Assembly (NCBI GenBank): GCA_017468385.1
Contig: JAFUIQ010000028.1
Span: 1-62,108 of the forward strand
DNA: 62,108 nucleotides
Direction: 5' to 3'
Origin: Clostridia bacterium
GTDB lineage: Bacteria > Bacillota > Clostridia > Oscillospirales > CAG-272
Positions 55,089-62,108 of this stretch are shown piece by piece (positions within the stretch are counted from its first letter, which is position 1; every line of letters starts with the position of its first letter). The notes below the pieces were generated by a model that saw only the letters and a list, made by a program, of their open reading frames with translations, was not told where the DNA came from and searched no databases. The translations under genes were made by a program, and so were the position numbers.

Positions 55089-55732
55089 TGGCGGAAGCAT
55101 CCGTGGCCCGATTGGCGCTGGCAAAGCGTGCATCGGCGGAAATGATCGAGCGGAAATCCGTATTTATCGGCACCGCCGCTCCCGTGGCCTCCGAGGCGGA
55201 GGCACGGGAGTTGATTGAGGAAATGCGGCACAAATATCACGATGCCACCCATAATGTGTATGCCTATCAGTTGTCCGGCGGAGCCATTGCTCGCTATTCC
55301 GATGACGGCGAGCCCCAGGGCACGGCGGGCATTCCCGTTCTGAATATCGTGAAAATGTCCGGCGTCAGCGATCTGTGCGTGGTGGTCACCCGCTATTTCG
55401 GCGGGATCCTTTTGGGTGCCGGCGGTCTGGTGCGCGCCTATGCCGCATCGGCCAAGCTGGCCATCGAAACCGCCGGTATCGTTACCATGACGGATTTCGC
55501 CATTGTGCGCATTCGCTGCAGTTATTCCGAATATCAGAAGATCACCGCCGCCCTGCCCAAGCTGGGCGTCACCGAGGACGATACCCAGTACGATGACGCC
55601 GTAACCATGACGGTAGGCGTGGACAGCACCCGTGTGGACGATCTGATGCGTGCCCTGTCCGAGATGACAAACGGCCGTGCCACGGCGGAAATCGTCGGCC
55701 ACGAGGAGCGTCCCCGTCCCCAGAATGTGTAA
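55088..55732 (+). CDS. YigZ / IMPACT family protein
   Basis: A 214-residue protein of the UPF0029/YigZ family. The N-terminal domain (about residues 12-125) has KSVFIGTAAPV, EEMRHKYHDATHNVYAYQLSGGAIARYSDDGEPQGTAGIPVLNIVKMSGVSDLCVVVTRYFGGILLGAGGLVRAY, the family signature. The C-terminal DUF1949 domain follows. In eukaryotes IMPACT regulates translation through GCN1 binding; the bacterial role is uncertain. It starts at the ATG that overlaps the hflX TGA, with GGAGG 7 bases upstream. Confidence 0.93.
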   Translation: MAEASVARLALAKRASAEMIERKSVFIGTAAPVASEAEARELIEEMRHKYHDATHNVYAYQLSGGAIARYSDDGEPQGTAGIPVLNIVKMSGVSDLCVVVTRYFGGILLGAGGLVRAYAASAKLAIETAGIVTMTDFAIVRIRCSYSEYQKITAALPKLGVTEDDTQYDDAVTMTVGVDSTRVDDLMRALSEMTNGRATAEIVGHEERPRPQNV

Positions 55733-55823
55733 GGCGGACGGTCGAAAAAAGTAAAAAAGAAATTTTTTGCGTATATTATATATACAATACCTGTAATCCA
55801 TCAATATGTATGACGGAGTATCT

Positions 55824-56837
55824 ATGGAAAAAACAGTAAGCCGTATTTTTTGTGAGCGTGAGCGTGAGACGCTGTCGCCCTATGCTTTTCTTACGGAAAA
55901 TACCCGGGGCAGAGACCATCCCTGCACCCCATGTCCCAACCGCACGGATTTTCAGCGGGATCGGGACCGTATTCTTCATTCCAAGGCCTTTCGGCGTCTG
56001 GTTCATAAAACGCAGGTGTTCCTTTTTCCCGTGGATGAGCATTACCGCACACGCATGACCCATACCCTGGAGGTGACGCAGATCGCCCGCATCATCGCCC
56101 GTGCTCTCATGCTCAATGAGGATCTGTGCGAGGCGGCGGCGCTGGGCCACGATCTGGGCCATACCCCCTTCGGTCATGCCGGGGAAACGGTGATGCAGCA
56201 GTGCTATTCCCCGGAATTCACCCATTACAAGCAAAGTCTGCGCGTGGTGGAAAAGCTGGAGAACGACGGCGCCGGACTGAACCTCACCTGGGAGGTACGG
56301 GACGGCATTGTCAACCACACGGGGGATCACCTGGCATCCACCCTGGAGGGTGTGATCGTCAAGTTCGCCGATCGGATTGCCTATATCAATCACGATATCG
56401 ATGACGCCTGCCGTGCCGGCATCATGTCCATTGAGGATATTCCGGTGGATATCCGGGAAGTGCTGGGCGAACAGCACGGCGTCCGCATCAACCGCATGGT
56501 ATCCTCCGTGATCGAGGGCAGCACGGATTCTCCGGTGATCCGCATGACGCCCGAGTTGGGGGAGGCTACCAATAAGCTGCGCAAATTCCTGTTTGATAAT
56601 GTATATTACAGCCCCATTGCCAAGGCCGAGGAAGTGAAGGCCATGGAACTGCTGGCCCGCCTGTATGAATACTTTATCCGGTATCCTCAGAAGATGCCGC
56701 AGGTGTATTACCGGAATCTGGAAACGGATCCTGTGGAGCGGTGTGTCTGTGACTATATATCCAGCATGACGGACCGCTACGCCATCGATCTGTATAAAGA
56801 TCTGTTTGTGCCCAACGTCTGGCGCACACCCAACTAA
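55824..56837 (+). CDS. dgt: dGTPase-like HD-domain triphosphohydrolase
   Basis: A 337-residue deoxynucleotide triphosphohydrolase, cleaving dNTPs (typically dGTP) to nucleoside and triphosphate. NRTDFQRDRDRILHSKAFRRLVHKTQVF (about residues 40-67) and the HD site in TRMTHTLEVTQIARIIA (about 78-94), AALGHDLGHTPFGHAGE (about 108-124) and KFADRIAYINHDIDDA are the family hallmarks. The ATG at 55824 is preferred (GGAG 5 bases upstream) over 55806. It is followed by dnaG and sigA, the usual order in Clostridia. Confidence 0.94.
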   Translation: MEKTVSRIFCERERETLSPYAFLTENTRGRDHPCTPCPNRTDFQRDRDRILHSKAFRRLVHKTQVFLFPVDEHYRTRMTHTLEVTQIARIIARALMLNEDLCEAAALGHDLGHTPFGHAGETVMQQCYSPEFTHYKQSLRVVEKLENDGAGLNLTWEVRDGIVNHTGDHLASTLEGVIVKFADRIAYINHDIDDACRAGIMSIEDIPVDIREVLGEQHGVRINRMVSSVIEGSTDSPVIRMTPELGEATNKLRKFLFDNVYYSPIAKAEEVKAMELLARLYEYFIRYPQKMPQVYYRNLETDPVERCVCDYISSMTDRYAIDLYKDLFVPNVWRTPN

Positions 56838-56861
56838 ATAATTATAGAAGGAGGAAAAAAC

Positions 56862-58667
56862 GTGATCCCGCACAGCATTATTGAAGATCTGAAATACCGC
56901 TCGGAGATCTGCGACGTGATTTCCTCCTATGTTGCTTTGAAGCGGGCCGGGAACAATATGAACGGCCTGTGCCCGTTCCACAGCGAGCGGACCCCGTCCT
57001 TTACGGTCTTTCCTGCTACCCAGTCCTTTTACTGCTTCGGCTGCGGTGCCGGCGGCGATGTGATCAGTTTTATCATGCGCACGGAAAATCTGGATTATCG
57101 GGCCGCCCTGGAATTGCTGGCCAAGCGGGCCGGCATCACCTTGCCGGATGACGATGTCCGCGAGGAAGGCGGTGTCAGCCGCAAACGGATTCTGGAAATG
57201 AACGTGTGCGCCGCCCGGTTTTTCCGGAACAGGCTGTACGACGAACGCACCGGCGCCGTGGCCCGTGCCTATATCGAGCAGCGTCAGCTGCCCCCCGCCA
57301 TCGTGCGGCGGTTCGGCCTGGGCTATGCCCCGGATTCCTTCCACGATCTGTGCGATCATCTCCGCCGAAGCGGCTATACGGATGAGGAAATGACCACGGG
57401 CTTCTTGTGCGGCACCGGTAAAAACGGCCGGCTGTACGATATCTTCCGCGGACGACTGATCATCCCCATCATCGACGTGACGGGGAATATCGTGGCCTTC
57501 GGCGGACGGCTCATCGGGGAGGGGAAGGAAAGCCCCGACGGACGGAAGCCCCCCAAATACCTGAACTCGTCGGATACACCGGCGTTCAAAAAAATGCGCA
57601 ATCTGTTCGCCCTCAACTTTGCCAAGGCCAAGTGTGAGGAGCGGCTGATCCTGTGCGAGGGATATATGGACGTGATCCAGCTCCACGCAGCAGGATTTGA
57701 AAACGCCGTGGCCACTTTGGGCACGGCCATCACCCCCGAGCACGCGCGGATCATCAAAAAATACGCCTCCGATGTGGTCCTGGCCTACGACAGCGATTCC
57801 GCGGGACAGAACGCCACCAGCAAAGCCCTTCGTATCCTCAGCGACGCGGGGGTGGATGCCAAAGTCATCCGCATGGACGGCGCCAAGGACCCGGACGAAT
57901 ACATCAAGAAATTCGGCGCGAAGAAATTCGCCTCCCTTCTGGGGGAAAGCCGGTCCCGGTTTGAATACGATCTGGAAAACGTGTGTAAGCAGTACAATCT
58001 GGATAATCCGGAAGAAAAAATCAAGGCGGCGGAGGTGCTGTGCGGCAAAATCGCGTCGGTATACTCCAGCGTGGAACGGGATGTCTATATTTCCCGTGCG
58101 GCCAAAGCCTTTTCTTTGGATCCCGCAAGTATAAAAAACGATGTGGATCGCATCATAAAGAGAAGACAGAAAGCCGCCAAAGCCGCTCGCCCCGGGGAGT
58201 TGTACCGGGCGGGGATGGGTATATCCGATCGGGTCAACCCGGATTTCTCCCGTGTGCCGAAGGCATCCCGCTTTGAGGAAACCATCCTCGGGCTGATCAT
58301 GCTCCGTCGGGAATACATCCGCCGGGCGGTGGACGGAAAACCCGTCTGCGGAGAGGACATGCCTACCGGTCTGGGACAACGGCTGCTGGCCGCAATCCTT
58401 GCCGGCGAGGAAAACGGCGGCTTCGGATTTGAGTCACTGAACGAAACCTTTACGCAGGATGAGGTGTCCCGGGCGGAGAAAATGCGGGTGGACCGCATGA
58501 AGCTCTCAGACAACGGTCCCGAGGTGTTTGACGAAACCCTGCGGGCACTGCGGGAGGAAAACGAGAAAAACCGCAATAAGGATGACGGGGACTTTCTGTA
58601 CTTTATCCGTAAAAAACGTGGCGATCTGTCGCCCGATGCAATAAATCATTCCGAAAACAATACATAA
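56862..58667 (+). CDS. dnaG: DNA primase
   Basis: A 601-residue primase that makes RNA primers for replication. The N-terminal zinc finger is [40 protein letters not shown] (Cys/His ligands at about residues 37, 40, 58 and 61). The TOPRIM domain has [31 protein letters not shown] (about 247-276) and [22 protein letters not shown] (about 305-326). The C-terminal third binds the helicase. The start is GTG at 56862 with AAGGAGG 7 bases upstream. It is cotranscribed with dgt and sigA. Confidence 0.97.
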   Translation: MIPHSIIEDLKYRSEICDVISSYVALKRAGNNMNGLCPFHSERTPSFTVFPATQSFYCFGCGAGGDVISFIMRTENLDYRAALELLAKRAGITLPDDDVREEGGVSRKRILEMNVCAARFFRNRLYDERTGAVARAYIEQRQLPPAIVRRFGLGYAPDSFHDLCDHLRRSGYTDEEMTTGFLCGTGKNGRLYDIFRGRLIIPIIDVTGNIVAFGGRLIGEGKESPDGRKPPKYLNSSDTPAFKKMRNLFALNFAKAKCEERLILCEGYMDVIQLHAAGFENAVATLGTAITPEHARIIKKYASDVVLAYDSDSAGQNATSKALRILSDAGVDAKVIRMDGAKDPDEYIKKFGAKKFASLLGESRSRFEYDLENVCKQYNLDNPEEKIKAAEVLCGKIASVYSSVERDVYISRAAKAFSLDPASIKNDVDRIIKRRQKAAKAARPGELYRAGMGISDRVNPDFSRVPKASRFEETILGLIMLRREYIRRAVDGKPVCGEDMPTGLGQRLLAAILAGEENGGFGFESLNETFTQDEVSRAEKMRVDRMKLSDNGPEVFDETLRALREENEKNRNKDDGDFLYFIRKKRGDLSPDAINHSENNT

Positions 58668-58683
58668 CCAAAGGGGAAGAAAC

Positions 58684-59778
58684 ATGGAAAGCGAAAAGAA
58701 AGTGGACATGCGGGATCTGATTGAGAAGGGTAAATCCAAAGGATCTCTTTCCAACAACGATATTATGGAGGCGATCGATTTTTCCGATTACGATATCGAT
58801 CAGCTGGAGAAACTGTACGAGACGCTGGAAAGCAACGGCATTGAAGTCACCAGCTACATCAATCCCGCCGAGTTCGAGGACATCGATACCGAGGTGGAGC
58901 AGATGGAAAATACCGAGGAGATGGAGAAGGTGCTCTCCCAGGAGGGCCTTGCCATTGACGATCCGGTGCGTATGTACCTGAAGGAAATCGGTAAAGTGCC
59001 GCTGCTGGATGCGGATCGCGAGTTGCTTCTGGCGCAGAAGATGTCCGAGGGCGACGCGCGCGCCAAGCAGGAATTGGTGGAAGCCAATCTCCGTCTGGTG
59101 GTCAGCATCGCCAAACGCTACGTGGGCAAGGGCATGTTCTTCCTGGATCTGATCCAGGAGGGCAATCTGGGTCTGATGAAGGCTGTGGAGAAGTTTGACT
59201 ATACCAAGGGATATAAGTTCTCCACCTACGCCACCTGGTGGATCCGCCAGGCCATCACCCGTGCCATCGCCGATCAGGCCAGGACCATCCGTATCCCCGT
59301 CCACATGGTGGAAACTATCCATAAGGTGTCCCGTGTGTCCCGTCAGCTTCTGCAGGAACGGGGCCATGAGGCAAGCGCTGAGGAGATCGCCGAGGTCATC
59401 GGCATGAGCCCCGAGAAGGTCCGCGAGATCATGAAGATCGCCCAGGATCCCGTTTCCCTGGAAACGCCCATCGGTGAGGAAGAGGACAGCCATCTGGGAG
59501 ATTTCATCGAGGACAGCGATTCCCCCGCTCCGGCGGATGCGGCATCCTATGCGCTGCTCCGCGAGCAGCTCAGCGAGGTGCTCCACACCCTCACTCCCCG
59601 TGAGGAGCATGTGCTGAAGCTCCGCTTCGGCCTGGACGACGGCAGAACCAGAACCCTGGAGGAAGTGGGAAAAGAATTCAATATCACCCGTGAGCGTATC
59701 CGCCAGATCGAAGCCAAGGCGCTCCGCAAGCTCCGCCACCCCAGCCGCTCCAAGAGACTGAGAGATTATCTGGATTAA
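58684..59778 (+). CDS. sigA: Primary sigma factor sigma A (RpoD)
   Basis: A 364-residue housekeeping sigma factor. Region 1.2-2: [28 protein letters not shown]; region 2.3-2.4: [38 protein letters not shown]; region 4: [54 protein letters not shown]. The long acidic non-conserved region between regions 1.2 and 2 is short, as in Gram-positive forms. AAAGGGG precedes the ATG. The strong sigma-A promoters throughout the window are its targets. Confidence 0.98.
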   Translation: MESEKKVDMRDLIEKGKSKGSLSNNDIMEAIDFSDYDIDQLEKLYETLESNGIEVTSYINPAEFEDIDTEVEQMENTEEMEKVLSQEGLAIDDPVRMYLKEIGKVPLLDADRELLLAQKMSEGDARAKQELVEANLRLVVSIAKRYVGKGMFFLDLIQEGNLGLMKAVEKFDYTKGYKFSTYATWWIRQAITRAIADQARTIRIPVHMVETIHKVSRVSRQLLQERGHEASAEEIAEVIGMSPEKVREIMKIAQDPVSLETPIGEEEDSHLGDFIEDSDSPAPADAASYALLREQLSEVLHTLTPREEHVLKLRFGLDDGRTRTLEEVGKEFNITRERIRQIEAKALRKLRHPSRSKRLRDYLD

Positions 59779-60065
59779 GGGAATGTACCAACGCGGATTC
59801 TTTTGGTAAATGTGCATGGTTTGTGCGCACGCCCATTGTGTTAAGTGCCCAAAACGAAGGTTGCATTGCCCAAAAATACCATTGGATTTTCGTTGATTTG
59901 CTACAAAAAATGTGCACGATGTGTGAATGGCTTCGTGCGAAAGAGTGTGGTTTTGCCCCGTCGGGAGCGAAATATTGCTTGACATATGAGGCAAAATCGT
60001 GTAAAATATTTTAAGATTGAGTGGCAGTTTTTTGTCTGCGCAATGATATTGAGGAGGATCCCTAA
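59779..60065. other. 287-base intergenic region after sigA
   Basis: No gene and no clear T-run terminator for sigA were found here. A short TACCAA/TTGGTA inverted repeat lies soon after the stop, followed by AT-rich sequence and then the promoter of the lipoprotein gene at 59979-60007. Confidence 0.5.
59979..60007 (+). promoter_or_regulatory. Sigma-A promoter of the solute-binding lipoprotein
   Basis: TTGACA (59979-59984), a 17-base spacer and TAAAAT (60002-60007). Confidence 0.85.
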
Positions 60066-61766
60066 ATGAAAAGAAAACTTGCATGTCTCCTGCTGGCGTT
60101 TGTGACAGTGTTTTCCTGTTTCGCTTTTGCCGGCTGCTCGGATCAATCCGGCGACAAGACGGTAGAAAGCACCGAAACGGACGGCTCATCTTTGTCCACG
60201 GTTACCCTGACCCTGTGGGTGCCCACCGATGAGGATACCACCGAAGAAGCAATCCTTGCCGTAGAGGAGGCAATCAATAAAATCACCAAGGCGAAGTTTG
60301 AGACGGCCATCGAACTGCACGCGATTCCCCGCGATAAGTACGACGCTGCCATCGAGGCTCGCATTACCGAGATCGAAGAGCATATCGCTTTCGAGGAGGA
60401 AGAGGCTGCCCGTAAGAGAAAAGAAGCCGCTTCTCTCGCTGCGCAGGGTATCACTACCGCTCCTGAAACTACCGCTCCCGAGACCACCGCTCCCGAAGGT
60501 GAGGATACATACGTCAACGATATCGGCATGCAGATCCTCAAGTATCCCAAGGTGGGCGAATATCAGATGGATATTTTCCTGGTTCGCGGATATGACAATT
60601 ACGTTTCCTATATCGACAGAGAAGCTCTGTCCGAGCTGGATTCCGAGTTGACCGGTAATTCCAAGATTCTGAATCAGTATATCTATCCCACATTCCTCAG
60701 CAGCGTCAAGTTTGACGGCACTACCTTTGCCATCCCCAACAACCATGTGGTGGGCGAATATAAGTATCTGCTGGTCAATAAGCGCCTGGTGGATGAACTG
60801 TACTGGAATCCCGATGATCTGAACACTCTGGTTAAGTGCAAGGATTTCATCCTGGACGTAAAGGCACGTACCGACGTAGTTCCCATGCTGGCACCCGTGG
60901 AGGCCTCCGGTATGAAGTACTGGTCGATGGAGCAGGATAACGCGTTCTCCCTGATTTCTTCTCAGATCCCCACATCTTCCACTCTGCTTACCTTCTGTAT
61001 GCCCAGAAGCACCCTGGGTATCAAGGGCTATTCCGATACCATTCATATGATGAAGGCTCTGAAAGAGGCGGACTGCTTTGCAGCTGATCCCACAAAGGTG
61101 GAAGAGTTCGGTGTCGGTGTTATCTCCGGCGACGCGTCCGTTCTTGCCGAGTATGAGGAAGATTATTATGTAAAGGTATATCAGGCTCCCCTGTTTACCG
61201 TTGAAGAAGTGTACAATTCCATGTTCGCTGTCAGCACCTACACCAAGGATGTGGGCCGTTCCATGGAAATCATCACCGCTTTGAATACCGATCCCGAGCT
61301 GCGGACCATCCTGCAGTACGGCGTGGAGGATATTCACTGGCGCGTTAATCCGGAGAACACGGAAGTAATCGATGTAATCAGCGATGATTATAAGATGAAC
61401 CTGGTGGAGACCGGTAACGTTTATATGACCTATCCCGCTCCCGGCGTTTCCCGTGAGTACTGGGAGTACGGTAAGGTGCAGAACCTGGCCGCACAGGTGG
61501 ATCCTTTCCTCGGATTTGATGCAGCTACCTACCTCACGGAAGCCAATAAGGCCGACTACGAGGAGTTGGCTCGCCTTTCCCAGTCTGTATATGATCGCGT
61601 TGAGGCTATGACCGCGGATGAGTTCGCCGCAGCCCTGACCGATCTGAGAAAGGAAATTGCTACCAACGAAACCGTGGCAAAGCTGATCAATAAAGACGAG
61701 CCCGAAAGCATCTCTTCTTACTACAGAGAGTTCTATCTGGGCAACGGCGGTCAGATCGACGAATAA
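60066..61766 (+). CDS. Extracellular solute-binding lipoprotein
   Basis: A 566-residue lipoprotein: basic MKRK, a hydrophobic core, and a lipobox FAGC (Cys about residue 24). The mature protein begins with a Ser/Thr/Glu-rich linker, then VTLTLWVPTDEDTTEEAILAVEEAIN, the start of the bacterial solute-binding fold used for sugars or oligosaccharides. An inserted charged helix follows (EARITEIEEHIAFEEEEAARKRKEAASLAAQ, about residues 98-128) and a TTAPE repeat (about 133-147). The second lobe holds the binding site. No permease or ATPase genes follow, as rpsB comes next, so it is an orphan receptor. GAGGAGG precedes the ATG. Confidence 0.88.
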   Translation: MKRKLACLLLAFVTVFSCFAFAGCSDQSGDKTVESTETDGSSLSTVTLTLWVPTDEDTTEEAILAVEEAINKITKAKFETAIELHAIPRDKYDAAIEARITEIEEHIAFEEEEAARKRKEAASLAAQGITTAPETTAPETTAPEGEDTYVNDIGMQILKYPKVGEYQMDIFLVRGYDNYVSYIDREALSELDSELTGNSKILNQYIYPTFLSSVKFDGTTFAIPNNHVVGEYKYLLVNKRLVDELYWNPDDLNTLVKCKDFILDVKARTDVVPMLAPVEASGMKYWSMEQDNAFSLISSQIPTSSTLLTFCMPRSTLGIKGYSDTIHMMKALKEADCFAADPTKVEEFGVGVISGDASVLAEYEEDYYVKVYQAPLFTVEEVYNSMFAVSTYTKDVGRSMEIITALNTDPELRTILQYGVEDIHWRVNPENTEVIDVISDDYKMNLVETGNVYMTYPAPGVSREYWEYGKVQNLAAQVDPFLGFDAATYLTEANKADYEELARLSQSVYDRVEAMTADEFAAALTDLRKEIATNETVAKLINKDEPESISSYYREFYLGNGGQIDE

Positions 61767-61775
61767 GGTTTTTAC

Positions 61776-61806
61776 AGGAACCCGCGTAAGGCGGGTTCCT
61801 TTTTTC
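61776..61806 (+). terminator. Intrinsic terminator of the solute-binding gene
   Basis: GGAACCCGC (61777-61785) pairs with GCGGGTTCC (61791-61799) around GTAAG, followed by TTTTTT. Confidence 0.9.
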
Positions 61807-61846
61807 ATCTATAATTGTAAACATTTTGTGAATAGCGGAAAATACG

Positions 61847-61875
61847 TTGCATTATATCCTATAATGTGGTAAAAT
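61847..61875 (+). promoter_or_regulatory. Sigma-A promoter of rpsB
   Basis: TTGCAT (61847-61852), a 17-base spacer and TAAAAT (61870-61875). Confidence 0.75.
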
Positions 61876-61881
61876 ACTGTA

Positions 61882-62025
61882 GCATGCGCAAATATGTGCA
61901 TAGCACACACACGCTTGTGACGGCGCCTGACGGTGCTGCGCGGTAAAGATAAAGTTTACCGGGCCTACGGCTTGCAGTTCAGACGCTTTCGCGTGGCGGA
62001 AAATAACCGTAAGGAGAATAAAATC
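61882..62025 (+). ncRNA. Leader RNA of rpsB
   Basis: About 140 bases between the predicted start of transcription and the rpsB ATG. GGTAAA (61942-61947) pairs with TTTACC (61955-61960), and GC-rich pairing is possible around 61930-62000. In many bacteria S2 controls its own operon by binding a leader, and this long structured leader fits such a role, though I could not match it to a specific known motif. Confidence 0.5.
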
Positions 62026-62108
62026 ATGGCAATTGTAAGCATTAAGCAGCTTCTGGAAGCCGGTGTACATTTCGGTCACCACACCAGACGCTGGAACCCC
62101 AAGATGGC
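62026..62108 (+). CDS. rpsB: 30S ribosomal protein S2, start only
   Basis: The first 27 residues read [20 protein letters not shown], followed by RRWNPKM, which is the diagnostic N terminus of S2. The frame is open to the window end. AAGGAG lies 9 bases before the ATG. rpsB normally heads an operon with tsf and pyrH, so the next genes outside the window are probably those. Confidence 0.97.
   Translation, partial: MAIVSIKQLLEAGVHFGHHTRRWNPKM

Noticed and set aside
55776-58379. An 867-codon minus-strand frame opposite dgt and dnaG
   Set aside because: Antisense of two strongly supported core genes.
60186-61808. A 540-codon minus-strand frame opposite the solute-binding gene
   Set aside because: Antisense shadow; no ribosome binding site and no domain.
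1-62108. CRISPR arrays, tRNA or rRNA genes, transposases, integrases and phage genes
   Set aside because: None could be seen by reading both strands; short tRNA genes could still be missed without a search tool.

Overview
The window looks like chromosomal DNA of a spore-forming, low-oxygen member of the Clostridia (Bacillota), probably a gut Oscillospirales-type organism. This rests on gene content: a spoIIAA-spoIIAB-sigF operon, a spoIIGA-sigE pair, pyrophosphate-type phosphofructokinase, RelQ, a zinc-type L31, SLH-anchored lysozyme and LytTR/DUF3021 regulation. Ribosome binding sites are strong AGGAGG types and promoters are clear sigma-A types (TTGACA-17-TATAAT). Most genes are GC-rich and end in long intrinsic terminators. 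A few islands (503-2525, 36188-37168, 40981-42318) are visibly AT-richer. The genus cannot be fixed from sequence reading alone.

Layout. 1-405 is the end of gap. 503-2525 is a minus-strand run of four small unrecognised proteins. 2704-5204 holds relQ, a sugar-isomerase-like TIM barrel protein and a membrane protein. 5250-10209 (minus) holds an HTH-membrane regulator, a small membrane protein, a NAGPA-domain protein and polA. 10400-14051 holds a lipoprotein and an FtsX-type ABC transporter. 14141-15752 is a long leader RNA with terminator and a CNNM/CorC-type CBS protein. 15790-17314 (minus) is the sigma-F operon. 17501-18760 is pfp, followed by a free-standing RNA candidate. 19559-24980 is a three-gene module of two zinc-ribbon ABC exporters around a DUF1854 protein. 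25220-27572 is an ABC/LytTR/DUF3021 cassette that appears to have been inserted into the terminator of the preceding operon. 27958-28803 is an HTH regulator.

28917-31801 (minus) is a zinc uptake operon with its own Fur-family regulator, a clean promoter and a dyad operator. Then come an acyl-ACP thioesterase, a MATE pump, a small zinc-ribbon protein between two identical terminators, tdk, surE, two tandem DHH phosphoesterases and a free-standing 5' nuclease. 40981-50000 is mixed: lipoproteins, a flavin-like oxidoreductase, rlmD, a deacetylase, an SLH-GH25 lysozyme, a TSCPD protein and an envelope-stress-like membrane pair. 50001-59778 is a dense plus-strand block of core genes: trmB, a methyltransferase-like gene, spoIIGA-sigE, rpmE, hflX, a YigZ protein, dgt, dnaG and sigA. 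The window ends with an orphan solute-binding lipoprotein and the leader and first codons of rpsB.

Functionally, the window combines the early sporulation switch in both compartments (sigma F and sigma E), the DNA replication start genes with the housekeeping sigma factor, zinc homeostasis, and several envelope transport systems. The most unusual items are the apparent cassette insertion bounded by 14-bp direct repeats, the two unassigned RNAs (14169-14332 and about 18911-19105), and the zinc-ribbon ABC/DUF1854 module. No tRNA, rRNA, CRISPR array, transposase or integrase was seen.
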